NCBI GenBank assembly: GCA_018064305.1
Contig: JAGHVP010000244.1
Span: 1 to 18,866 of the forward strand
Source of the DNA: Candidatus Equibacterium intestinale
GTDB taxonomy: Bacteria; Bacteroidota; Bacteroidia; Bacteroidales; UBA932
DNA: 18,866 nt
Direction of reading: 5' to 3'
In this document: positions 6,982-14,500 of the stretch, piece after piece
How positions within the stretch are numbered: position 1 is the stretch's first letter
Layout: each line of letters opens with the position of its first letter
Position numbers and translations under genes: made by a program
Notes under the pieces: generated by a model
Database searches by the model: none
What the model saw: only the letters and a program-made list of their open reading frames with translations
Told to the model about the DNA's origin: nothing

Positions 6982-8304
6982 CTAGTCTTTCCAGTATTTC
7001 TCTATAAGTGCCTGTTTGATACCGGTTTCACTCTTGCTGAAGTACTTGCCGAAGAGTTCCCATCCAGTATCGAGCATCTGGTCGATGGGGATGTTCACAT
7101 CGATTGCCAGAAGGCGGGTTGAATACTCTTTTGCATACTCGAGGCAGCGCTGGTCGTAGTCGCTGAGGTCGAAACCGTTCTCGAGCTTTGTCTTTGCATT
7201 TGCAGCATCGGCATAAAGGCGTACTGCAGTGTTCATCACCTGGCTGTGGTCTTCGCGGGTCTGCTTGCCGATAACCAGCTGTTTCAGACGTGAAAGGCTG
7301 CGGAACGGGTCAATGATGACCTTTCCTGTATCGGTATCCTGACGCAGGAAGAGCTGGCCTTCTGTGATATATCCAGTATTATCAGGGATTGCGTGGGTGA
7401 TGTCACCGTCGTTGAGGGTGGTGACTGCTATGATTGTGATAGAACCTCCGTCAGGCAGCTGCACGGCCTTCTCGTAGATCTTCGCGAGGTCTGAGTAGAG
7501 AGAACCGGGCATAGAGTCCTTTGAAGGGATCTGGTCCATACGGTTCGACACGATACAGAGCGCGTCGGCATAGAGTGTCATGTCGGTGAGGAGCACAAGC
7601 ACCTTCTCGTTCTTGTCCACTGCGAAATACTCGGCTGCTGTAAGCACCATGTCGGGGATAAGCAGACGCTCTACAGGGGGCTGGTCGGTGGTGTTGACGA
7701 AGCTGATGATCTTGTTGAGCGCACCTGCACTCTCGAACACCTGCTTGAAGTAGAGGTAGTCGTCGTTGGTAAGACCCATACCGCCCAAGATGATCTTGTC
7801 TACATCCGCACGGAGGGCCACCTGCGCCATAACCTGGTTGTAAGGCTGGTCTGGGTCGGCGAAGAAAGGAATCTTCTGGCCGGAAACCAGTGTATTGTTA
7901 AGGTCGATACCTGCGATACCTGTAGGAATCAGCTGTGAAGGCTGCTGGCGTTTGTAGGGGTTCACCGAAGGACCTCCGATGAATCTCTTCTCACCCTCGA
8001 CTGCCGGACCGCCGTCGATAGGGTCGCCGTAGGCATTGAAGAAACGCCCGGCAAGTTCGTCACTTACCTTGAGGGAAGGAGCCTCACCGAAGAATCTTAC
8101 CTCAGCGTCGGTGGGAATACCCTCTGTGCCTGAGAAAACCTGCAGTGTGACGATGTCACCTTTGATTTTCACAACCTGGGCCAGACGGCCGGCCACACTT
8201 GCCAGCTCGTCGTTGCTCACACCCTGTGCGCGCAGCGACACAGTGGCCTTTGTGATGGATTGCAGCTGTGTATATGTTCTTGCGAAAGCGTTAGTTGTTG
8301 CCAT
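6982..8304 (-). CDS. atpB: V-type ATPase non-catalytic subunit B (440 aa)
   Basis: B alternates with A in the hexameric head. Family landmarks are GQKIPFF (142-148), GGMGLTNDD (174-182), VLTAAEYFAV (220-229), LLTDMTLYADAL (238-249), DITHAIPDNTGYITEGQ (301-317) and SLSRL (336-340), where Arg339 is the likely arginine finger serving the neighbouring A subunit. The phosphate-binding loop is replaced by ADPDQPYN (149-156), which lacks the Walker lysine, as expected for a regulatory subunit. I place the start at the ATG 8302-8304; a TTG two codons upstream is possible but less likely. With the ATG start the gene overlaps the end of atpA by 14 nt, suggesting coupled translation. Confidence 0.95.
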   Translation of the reverse strand: MATTNAFARTYTQLQSITKATVSLRAQGVSNDELASVAGRLAQVVKIKGDIVTLQVFSGTEGIPTDAEVRFFGEAPSLKVSDELAGRFFNAYGDPIDGGPAVEGEKRFIGGPSVNPYKRQQPSQLIPTGIAGIDLNNTLVSGQKIPFFADPDQPYNQVMAQVALRADVDKIILGGMGLTNDDYLYFKQVFESAGALNKIISFVNTTDQPPVERLLIPDMVLTAAEYFAVDKNEKVLVLLTDMTLYADALCIVSNRMDQIPSKDSMPGSLYSDLAKIYEKAVQLPDGGSITIIAVTTLNDGDITHAIPDNTGYITEGQLFLRQDTDTGKVIIDPFRSLSRLKQLVIGKQTREDHSQVMNTAVRLYADAANAKTKLENGFDLSDYDQRCLEYAKEYSTRLLAIDVNIPIDQMLDTGWELFGKYFSKSETGIKQALIEKYWKD

Positions 8305-10045
8305 TTTCAAGGATATTATTGATTTGACCTAAATAATTGTTGAACTGCTCGCTCTTCCACTCAGAATAGTTCAACTGACGGAATGTGTTGATGAGTTCCT
8401 TGAAGAATTTCGAGCACTCCTCAAATCCTTCGAAATCAAATTTTGCGTCGCAGAATTTGAGAACCAGCGAGAGCATGAACTCCTGACGTTCCATGGGGCA
8501 CATTGCATCGATCGAGTCGAATGCATCCTGCTGCAGGATCACGAAGTCGATGAGCTCAGACTTCCAGTATGACTCGTGGTAGCTGATAGGCACACCGTCA
8601 TCACCGAGGATGTTGATCTGCTCTGCCATCTCCTTACCGCGGCGGATATAGTTCTTTGCGCGGAGCACATCCTCTACCCAGCCCTTGTGAACCTTGTCGT
8701 CAAGATACTCCTGGATTTCGGGATACTCCAGATATTTCGAATATGAATCAACGGGGTCTACTGCAGGATAGCGCTTGCTGTCGGCACGGCCCTGGTTCAG
8801 GGCGTAGAAGCAGCGGGCCGCCTTCTTGGTTGATTCTGTCACAGGCTCCTTGAGGTTACCGCCCGCAGGAGACACAGTTCCTATGAATGTAACTGAACCG
8901 GTTGCACCGTTGTTGAGACGTACGATACCGGCACGTGCGTAGAAGCTTGATATGATTGATGAAAGGTCTACGGGGAATGCATCGGCACCGGGGAGTTCCT
9001 CCATACGGTTACTCATCTCACGCAGCGCCTGTGCCCAGCGTGATGTAGAGTCGGCAAGCAGCAGCACCTTCAAGCCCATTGCACGGTAATACTCGCAGAT
9101 TGTCATTGCGGTGTAGACAGATGCCTCACGTGCGGCAACAGGCATGTTGGAAGTGTTGCAGATGATGGTGGTACGCTCGATGAGCTTGCGTCCTGTGTTG
9201 GGGTCGATCAGTTCGGGGAACTCCTTGAAGATCTCCACAACCTCGTTTGCACGCTCACCGCAGGCCGCCATCACGATGACCTCGGCATCACCCTGCTTTG
9301 CAATTGCGTGCTGGAGCACGGTCTTGCCGCAGCCGAAAGGCCCGGGGATGAATCCTGTACCGCCCTCTGCGATAGGGTTGAGGGTATCGATGGTACGCAC
9401 ACCTGTCTGCATGATGCGGTAGGGACGCGGTTTCTCCTTATATCCTCCGATGGCAACCTTGACAGGCCATTTCTGAACCATTGTCACCTTGACCTCTGCA
9501 CCTTTTGCATCGGTCAGGACAGCCATCGTGTCGTCTATCTTGTATTGACCTGCGGCGGCAACGCTCTTCACTGTATAGGTACCCTTGAATGAGAAAGGAA
9601 CCATGATTTTGTGAGGGAGCCAGCCTTCCTTGACCTCACCCAGCCATGATGCAGCCTCGACCTTGTCGCCGGGCTTTGCGATAGGGGTGAAATCCCACAG
9701 TTTGTCGTGGTCCAGAGGGGCTGTGTATTCGCCTCGTTTGAGGAATACGTCCTCCATTGTCGCAAGGTTGTTCTGAAGTCCGTCGTAACTGCTTGAAAGC
9801 AGGCCGGGGCCCAGGGTCGCCTCCAGCATGTGGTCGTCAAACACGACCTTGTCGCCCTGACGCAGCCCGCGGGTGCTTTCATACACCTGTGCGAACGCGC
9901 TGTCGCCGTTGACCTTGATGATCTCGGCCATCAGTTTGACACCGTTTAAATCTACATAGCAGATCTCATTCTCAGCCACGTGTCCCTCGAATTTGATGGT
10001 CACGAGGTTTGAGATGATACCTGTAACTACGCCGCAAGTTTTCAT
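8291..10045 (-). CDS. atpA: V-type ATPase catalytic subunit A (584 aa)
   Basis: A hydrolyses or makes ATP in the A3B3 head. The N-terminal beta-barrel is residues 1-70; the A-specific bulge insert spans roughly 110-195 (WLGEVKEGWLPHKIMVPFSFKG region, 134-155). The nucleotide domain has the P-loop GPFGCGKT (235-242), typical of A rather than F-type beta subunits, the catalytic glutamate Glu264 in ACGERANEV, and the Walker B stretch LKVLLLADSTSRWAQALRE (325-343), followed by the helical C-terminal domain. Length and motifs are normal, so the enzyme should be active. The start ATG lies 6 nt after the DUF2764-like gene. Confidence 0.96.
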   Translation of the reverse strand: MKTCGVVTGIISNLVTIKFEGHVAENEICYVDLNGVKLMAEIIKVNGDSAFAQVYESTRGLRQGDKVVFDDHMLEATLGPGLLSSSYDGLQNNLATMEDVFLKRGEYTAPLDHDKLWDFTPIAKPGDKVEAASWLGEVKEGWLPHKIMVPFSFKGTYTVKSVAAAGQYKIDDTMAVLTDAKGAEVKVTMVQKWPVKVAIGGYKEKPRPYRIMQTGVRTIDTLNPIAEGGTGFIPGPFGCGKTVLQHAIAKQGDAEVIVMAACGERANEVVEIFKEFPELIDPNTGRKLIERTTIICNTSNMPVAAREASVYTAMTICEYYRAMGLKVLLLADSTSRWAQALREMSNRMEELPGADAFPVDLSSIISSFYARAGIVRLNNGATGSVTFIGTVSPAGGNLKEPVTESTKKAARCFYALNQGRADSKRYPAVDPVDSYSKYLEYPEIQEYLDDKVHKGWVEDVLRAKNYIRRGKEMAEQINILGDDGVPISYHESYWKSELIDFVILQQDAFDSIDAMCPMERQEFMLSLVLKFCDAKFDFEGFEECSKFFKELINTFRQLNYSEWKSEQFNNYLGQINNILENGNN

Positions 10046-10051
10046 ATATTT

Positions 10052-10612
10052 CTACTGATTGATTTTATTCTTGTTGTAAGTGTTGTTGATCTCCTCCACA
10101 AACTGCGCGAAGAGCTTCTCGCCGGTAGCCTTGTCAAGCGAGCTCCAGCGTGAGATTATGTGCATCTTTGCAAGAAATGCCAGCACCGGGTTGATGTTGA
10201 ACAGGTCGAACAGCACGATGTCCTCTATCTTGTTCCAGGTCACGCTGCTTATCTGCCTCTCCCTCTCGAGGATATTTGAGACTGCAAAAGCCTTTCTCAG
10301 GGCTTCTTTCTCCTCGAAATCCTGCTCAGTCTCCCTCTTCTCCAGATATGCCACCTTCTCTGTGCGCAGTGCGAAGTCATACGCAAAGTAATCGCGTATG
10401 AACTTATTGCCGCAGCGGGCGCAGGAACGATAGAAATCCTTGTTCAGGTTGTTTTCATCGAACCCCGTCTCCAACCACTCCACCAGGCGGCGGTCGGTCT
10501 GGTCAAGGCAGTCGAATATGTTCTCACGGATAAGTGAGTAGTCATAGTCGTGCTTTGCGAAATCCAGAGCCAGGTCGGGAAGTGAAGCAATGATATATGG
10601 ATAGTTGTCCAT
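10052..10612 (-). CDS. DUF2764-family V-ATPase-associated protein, candidate C-like subunit (186 aa)
   Basis: The gene sits between atpE and atpA with gaps of 17 and 6 nt, a position kept by an uncharacterised gene in V-ATPase operons of Bacteroidota, and, as I recall, of Chlamydia and pathogenic spirochaetes. The protein is soluble and mostly helical. It begins MDNYPYIIASLPDL and has a C-x-x-C pair (Cys64, Cys67) followed by FIRDYFAYDFALRTEKVAYL (71-90), an aromatic/Asp/Arg pattern that faintly recalls the repeated helices of V-ATPase subunit C/d (the socket between shaft and ring). Family assignment is from memory and position; the C-like role is inference. Subunit C of other V-ATPases is about 330 aa, so this would be a shortened equivalent. 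No catalytic motif is visible. Confidence 0.75.
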   Translation of the reverse strand: MDNYPYIIASLPDLALDFAKHDYDYSLIRENIFDCLDQTDRRLVEWLETGFDENNLNKDFYRSCARCGNKFIRDYFAYDFALRTEKVAYLEKRETEQDFEEKEALRKAFAVSNILERERQISSVTWNKIEDIVLFDLFNINPVLAFLAKMHIISRWSSLDKATGEKLFAQFVEEINNTYNKNKINQ

Positions 10613-10629
10613 AAAAGTCCGGGCTGAAA

Positions 10630-11238
10630 TTAACCGAAAAGAATCTTTTTGGCAGCGGGACGGAGATATTCACCGATAAGGCTGCTGAAGCTCTCGTCAG
10701 AGAAATCGATGAAGTAGCCCTCACCCTTGGGAGCAATTCTGAAACCGCCCTCGACAGCATCGCTGAAATTAAATTCGAGCCCTTTTGAAAGCTCTGCACC
10801 GATCTTGCCGGCAAGAGTGCCTTCCAGCTGAGACTTCATAGATGCAGGCAGAATTACGTCAAGTGCCTTCACGCCTTCTTCGGGCTTGAATGCAGCGACT
10901 ACTGTCTTTATGAGTTCAGCCACAAAATTCTGGTCGGAAAGAGCATTCTTTGCAGCACCGTTGACAACTTTGGCCTGTACCATCTCAGAGATTTTCTGCT
11001 TGAGACCTGAGAGAGTCTGGGTTGATGCGATCTTGATGTCGCCCTCGGCCTTTGCCTTTGTGTCGGCAGCCTGTTTCTGGGCGTCAGCCACTATCTTTGC
11101 AGCTTCTGCACGTGCAGCCGCCACTATTTCTTCTGCTTTGCTTTTTGCCTCTGCCAACAGAGTGTCAGCTTCCTGCTTGCCTTTTGCAAGCCCTTCCTGA
11201 TAGAGCTTGTCGGTCAATTCTTGCAATTTGTTCTGCAT
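10630..11238 (-). CDS. atpE: V-type ATPase peripheral-stalk subunit E (202 aa)
   Basis: E forms the outer stalk that stops the head from rotating. From MQNKLQELTDKLYQEGLAKG the first 100 residues are a long Ala/Lys/Glu/Gln-rich helix with the glycine and heptad-like pattern of stalk coiled coils; the C-terminal 100 residues form the globular part that binds the top of the head (IAPKGEGYFIDFSDESF, about 162-178). I choose the ATG at 11236-11238. A TTG at 11266-11268 would add ten residues but lies inside the -7 promoter box, so it is unlikely to be transcribed. This is the first gene of the operon. E normally pairs with G/H, for which no gene is seen here. Confidence 0.9.
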   Translation of the reverse strand: MQNKLQELTDKLYQEGLAKGKQEADTLLAEAKSKAEEIVAAARAEAAKIVADAQKQAADTKAKAEGDIKIASTQTLSGLKQKISEMVQAKVVNGAAKNALSDQNFVAELIKTVVAAFKPEEGVKALDVILPASMKSQLEGTLAGKIGAELSKGLEFNFSDAVEGGFRIAPKGEGYFIDFSDESFSSLIGEYLRPAAKKILFG

Positions 11239-11265
11239 ATTATAAAAAGTGAAATTAAAAACGTG

Positions 11266-11296
11266 CAAATTTAGTCATTTTTGCGATAATATAAAA
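11266..11296 (-). promoter_or_regulatory. Candidate promoter of the V-ATPase operon
   Basis: TAAATTTG on the minus strand (11273 down to 11266) is a full match to the TAnnTTTG -7 box. The -33 position has only a T-run (11296-11293, 19 nt upstream), so that element is weak. Transcription would begin near 11260, about 22 nt before the atpE ATG. This supports the shorter atpE start. Confidence 0.6.
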
Positions 11297-11300
11297 GCCT

Positions 11301-11340
11301 CCTGCCGGCATTTTCAACCTTTTATAAACAGCCGGACAGG
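11301..11340 (-). terminator. Terminator of the lysS-to-propeller-gene operon
   Basis: CCTGCCGGC (11301-11309) pairs with GCCGGACAGG (11331-11340) with one bulged A, around a 21-nt AT-rich loop. On the minus strand it begins 9 nt after the 640-aa gene and is followed by AGGCTTTTATATTATC. It separates that gene from the V-ATPase promoter. Confidence 0.6.
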
Positions 11341-11348
11341 CGCCGTTT

Positions 11349-13271
11349 TCACTCTCTGCTGAGAGTGTAGAGGCGTGCGTTCTTCATCTTGATGCGGAGG
11401 CTGTAGATGCCTTCCTCAGGAAGGTTGAAGAGGGGTGCCTTGATCTGGTCGCCAGACACTTCCGCCTTCTCAACCACTTTGCCGTCTGCATCGAGCAGCG
11501 ATACCACAAGGCGGCCTCCTTCAGCAACATCGGCATTGGCATAGAGCATTCCGCCGCCAGTCATGTCACGGGTTGTGAGTTCCCCAGCCTTGCTGCCGGC
11601 CTCGAGGCAGAACCAGCCGTCAACGCGGCATGCAGCCAGACCTACGGCAAAGAAGCCGTTGCGGGTGTTCTCGGCTATGCCCTCCCAGCCGCCGGCCTCT
11701 TCGAAATGAGTGAGGCGCTCGTACTGACGGCCGTCGAACGCACGGTGGAAATCGGCGGCGGTGACGTCTTTGAGCGAAGGCTTGCGGTAGTACCCCTCGA
11801 ACTGGGTGTGGTCCATGGGGGTGACACTCATCACCACATAATATCTGTCGCCGAAATACTGGGGAAGTCCTTCACGGTAGAGCTGGCCGAAATCCCATGC
11901 ACCGTATTCGTCGTGCTTTGCAAAGAACTCGCTGTCGCTGATCTTATAGAAGTTAACGCCGTCGCGGCTGTAGTTGATTTCTATATATGAACGCTGTGCG
12001 TCGCCGTCAAAGGCATCGATGTAGGCGATATACATATCGGCCTCCTTGATGTAGTACACCTGCCCGCCATACTGCTGCTCGCCGGGCTGCTGGTTGAGGG
12101 TGGGGGCTGTGATCGAATGGACATACTCCCAGTCGATGCCGTTGCGGCTGCTGTAGACAGTCATTATGCGGAGGCTGTTGGGCAGCATGTCGTAGGGCAC
12201 GTCGTATGGTGCGAAACGGCGCACCGTCTGGCCGCGCAGCACATAGAGGGTGCTGTCGTCTTCGCTGAGCCAGAAGTTGCCGAAGTTGTCGTTGGTGGTG
12301 AAACCTGTGTCGAACTCATCTTCGTTGTAAAGTGGTCTGTCTACGAAGAGAGGTGTGTCGCGCAGGAACACTACGTCGCCGGTGGAAGTCTTTGCGACAA
12401 GCCAGTATGTGCGGTAGCCGGCCTGGACGCATCCGAAGTCGTGAGGGTCTATCTGCTGGAAATAGCTCACGTCGCGGAGAGAGAAAGTACCGTGCTTCGC
12501 AGGGTCGTAAAGCTCGTATTTATCGGCGGGGTGGAAGCCCTGCACTGTGCCGCACTTATAATCGAACCATCCTATCTCCCTGCCTCTCGAGGCCACTGCG
12601 GGGAACGAATCTATCTTTGAATAGGGGCCTTCCGGCGAAGGTGCAGACATTGCGCACATCCTTCTGCCGTCGCTTGGATAGAGGATGCCGTTTTTCCACA
12701 CATAGTCTATGCAGGGCACCACGAAGCTGCCATCCACGGCCTGATACATCTCGCCTTCGGGCATGAATGCCAGCCCGTCTTCACTGGGAGTGCGTCCCAC
12801 CTCTATCATATCGGCCTTGCCGGGCTTCACCTCAAGGTTCTTCGAAATCTTCCTGTAGAGGAAGTCATCTGGGGTGAAGAAAATCTTTCCAAGGTCGATC
12901 GGGCCGTCGGGGAGTGCCATTTCGGGCACGTGCTCTACGCGGAGCATACGGCGGAATGTCTCATCCCCCACCCTGATGTCGGCGAAGTAGCGTCCGTCGG
13001 GGTAATCTGCGATGTCTATCATACAGTGGTTCCACTCTTCGGCAAGATAGAACTCACCTCTCCAGCGCAGCGCACCGCCCAGATAGTCGGTTATCTCCAC
13101 GTATGCAGTGTCAGCATCGTGGTTATATGGTCTGACAACTGTAAGTTCGGCCTCGTCGGCATTACGGTACACCGACAGACGGAACTCTGTCTGGACTTCA
13201 TCTACATGTTCTTGAGCTGCTGCACTGAAAGCCAGTGCGGCTGCCATTACAGCCACAAAAATCTTTTTCAT
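11349..13271 (-). CDS. Secreted glycosidase-like beta-propeller protein (640 aa)
   Basis: A signal peptide (MKKIFVAVMAAALAFSAAAQ, cleavage after AAA) sends the protein to the periplasm or surface. Residues about 27-113 form a beta-sandwich-like domain related to the 131-aa neighbour. Residues about 120-515 are beta-strand-rich, with repeated Trp/Tyr-Asp patterns and two S-x-(D/N)-G-x-x-(W/F) turns, SSRNGIDW (374-381) and SRDGVNF (435-441), typical of GH43/GH32/sialidase-like five- or six-bladed propellers. The last 90 residues contain GELTTRDM (563-570) followed by LYANADV and a V-x-L-L-D-x-D-G-K strand, a C-terminal beta-domain common in secreted glycosidase-like proteins of Bacteroidota. 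I cannot identify the catalytic acids or the sugar, so binding without catalysis is also possible. The start overlaps the 131-aa gene's stop by 4 nt (ATGA). No SusC/SusD pair lies nearby. Confidence 0.72.
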   Translation of the reverse strand: MKKIFVAVMAAALAFSAAAQEHVDEVQTEFRLSVYRNADEAELTVVRPYNHDADTAYVEITDYLGGALRWRGEFYLAEEWNHCMIDIADYPDGRYFADIRVGDETFRRMLRVEHVPEMALPDGPIDLGKIFFTPDDFLYRKISKNLEVKPGKADMIEVGRTPSEDGLAFMPEGEMYQAVDGSFVVPCIDYVWKNGILYPSDGRRMCAMSAPSPEGPYSKIDSFPAVASRGREIGWFDYKCGTVQGFHPADKYELYDPAKHGTFSLRDVSYFQQIDPHDFGCVQAGYRTYWLVAKTSTGDVVFLRDTPLFVDRPLYNEDEFDTGFTTNDNFGNFWLSEDDSTLYVLRGQTVRRFAPYDVPYDMLPNSLRIMTVYSSRNGIDWEYVHSITAPTLNQQPGEQQYGGQVYYIKEADMYIAYIDAFDGDAQRSYIEINYSRDGVNFYKISDSEFFAKHDEYGAWDFGQLYREGLPQYFGDRYYVVMSVTPMDHTQFEGYYRKPSLKDVTAADFHRAFDGRQYERLTHFEEAGGWEGIAENTRNGFFAVGLAACRVDGWFCLEAGSKAGELTTRDMTGGGMLYANADVAEGGRLVVSLLDADGKVVEKAEVSGDQIKAPLFNLPEEGIYSLRIKMKNARLYTLSRE

Positions 13272-13663
13272 AGGAATTTCGAACGTTTGATGGTACAGGT
13301 TGCGATGACAGTTTCACCGTTCACAGTGATATCGGCAACATACATATAATCAGGCAGTTTCTTCACACCGTTGATAACCAGGCGGTTCACGCCGGGCTGA
13401 AGCTTGTAGTCCTTGCACCAGCAGTTTTCTGTGAATCTGCGGAAGCACATGTTCACATGCGCCTTGGTGGGCTTGGCATCCTCAGGAAGAGTCACCACAA
13501 GGATAAGGCGGACGGGGTCCTGATATTCCTGTTTGTCAAACTCTGCCTTGAATGATGCTTCGGGCTGCGGAAGAGCCGCAACGTCGGTACCATGCTGGGC
13601 GTAGGCGCCGAAGCATGAGATTGCCATGAATGCAATTGCAACGATGTATTTCTTTATGCTCAT
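13268..13663 (-). CDS. Small secreted protein resembling the N-terminal domain of the downstream propeller protein (131 aa)
   Basis: The N-terminus MSIKKYIVAIAFMAISCFGAYAQ is a Sec signal peptide, probably cut after AYA; an S-C at 16-17 is a poor lipobox. The mature part of about 108 residues is beta-strand-rich. Its C-terminal half matches the N-terminal domain of the next gene product without gaps: PDYMYVADITVNGET (104-118) against PDGRYFADIRVGDET (91-105), 9 of 15 identical. It thus looks like a single sandwich domain standing alone. The gene starts 10 nt after the RNA methyltransferase stop and overlaps the propeller gene by 4 nt, so the two are probably made together and may act together. 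The function is unknown. Confidence 0.75.
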   Translation of the reverse strand: MSIKKYIVAIAFMAISCFGAYAQHGTDVAALPQPEASFKAEFDKQEYQDPVRLILVVTLPEDAKPTKAHVNMCFRRFTENCWCKDYKLQPGVNRLVINGVKKLPDYMYVADITVNGETVIATCTIKRSKFL

Positions 13664-13673
13664 AATAAATTAG

Positions 13674-14492
13674 TTATTTCTTATTAATACGTTGTCGGAC
13701 AGCCTCATAACAAAGGATTGCGACAGATGTGGCGACATTGAGAGAATCCAGGCGGCTCAGCATCGGAATTATCACATGCCTGTCTGCCTGGGCGCGCCAG
13801 TAGCCGGAAAGGCCAGTGGCCTCGGTGCCGAAAACAACTGCTGTGCCGCGCACGAAATCGATATCATAATAAGGGCTTGAGTCCTGAAGCTGCGCTGTGA
13901 GGATCTGTACTGAATGCGCACGGAGCCAGGCCACAGCTTCTTCTGAAGAGCATACCGCCACCGGGACAGTGAAGATGCCACCGGTGCTGGCGCGCAGCAG
14001 GTTGGGGTTGTAGAGGTCGCAGAGCGGGTCGCACACTATCACTGCCGAAACCCCTGCGGCATCTGCCGTACGGAGTATCGCACCCAGGTTGCCGGGTTTC
14101 TCGACCGACTCGAGCACCACCACGAGAGGGTTCTCCCCCACATGCAGGTTTTCCAGGGAATGCTCGCGGCAGCGCACCACTGCAACCATTCCTTCGGTAC
14201 CTTCACGGTATGCAATCTTTGAATAGACAGCCTGCGAAACTTCGAAGATCTCAGGGCGGGCCGCACCTGCAGCCGGACTGCCGGCAAGCAGCGAATCGAC
14301 CTCCCCTTCATCGACAAGGTCAGGGCACCAGTAGATTTCCAGCACCTGGAAGCCGGCGGCCATACAGCGCGACACCTCGCGCCTTCCCTCCACTGTAAAG
14401 ACCATCTTCTCGCGGCGCAGACGCGATTTCTCACTCAGCGCCACCAAATCCTTGATGCGTCTGTTCTGCAGCGATGTAATAGCCTCTGCCAT
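13674..14492 (-). CDS. SpoU/TrmH (SPOUT) family RNA methyltransferase (272 aa)
   Basis: The protein uses S-adenosylmethionine to methylate a ribose in rRNA or tRNA. The N-terminal 100 residues match the substrate-binding domain of the family (VFTVEGRREV at 31-40). The three SPOUT knot motifs are present: motif 1 KPGNLGAILRTADAAG (132-147, with Asn135 and Arg141), motif 2 VFGTEATGLS (220-229), and motif 3 IPMLSRLDSLNVATSVAI (242-259, with Asn252). The target nucleotide (23S rRNA as in RlmB or TsnR-like, or tRNA) cannot be chosen from sequence. It lies 8 nt after lysS and 10 nt before the 131-aa gene in one transcription direction. Length and motifs indicate a working enzyme. Confidence 0.9.
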   Translation of the reverse strand: MAEAITSLQNRRIKDLVALSEKSRLRREKMVFTVEGRREVSRCMAAGFQVLEIYWCPDLVDEGEVDSLLAGSPAAGAARPEIFEVSQAVYSKIAYREGTEGMVAVVRCREHSLENLHVGENPLVVVLESVEKPGNLGAILRTADAAGVSAVIVCDPLCDLYNPNLLRASTGGIFTVPVAVCSSEEAVAWLRAHSVQILTAQLQDSSPYYDIDFVRGTAVVFGTEATGLSGYWRAQADRHVIIPMLSRLDSLNVATSVAILCYEAVRQRINKK

Positions 14493-14500
14493 GCCGGGGA

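Noticed and set aside
11239..11268. Longer atpE start at a TTG (11266-11268)
   Set aside because: The TTG is part of the TAAATTTG promoter box, and the added residues (MHVFNFTFYN) do not resemble an E-subunit N-terminus.
12117..12620. 167-codon + strand frame opposite the propeller gene
   Set aside because: It is antisense to a gene with a signal peptide and coherent domain order, and has valine- and alanine-rich low-complexity composition typical of a shadow frame.
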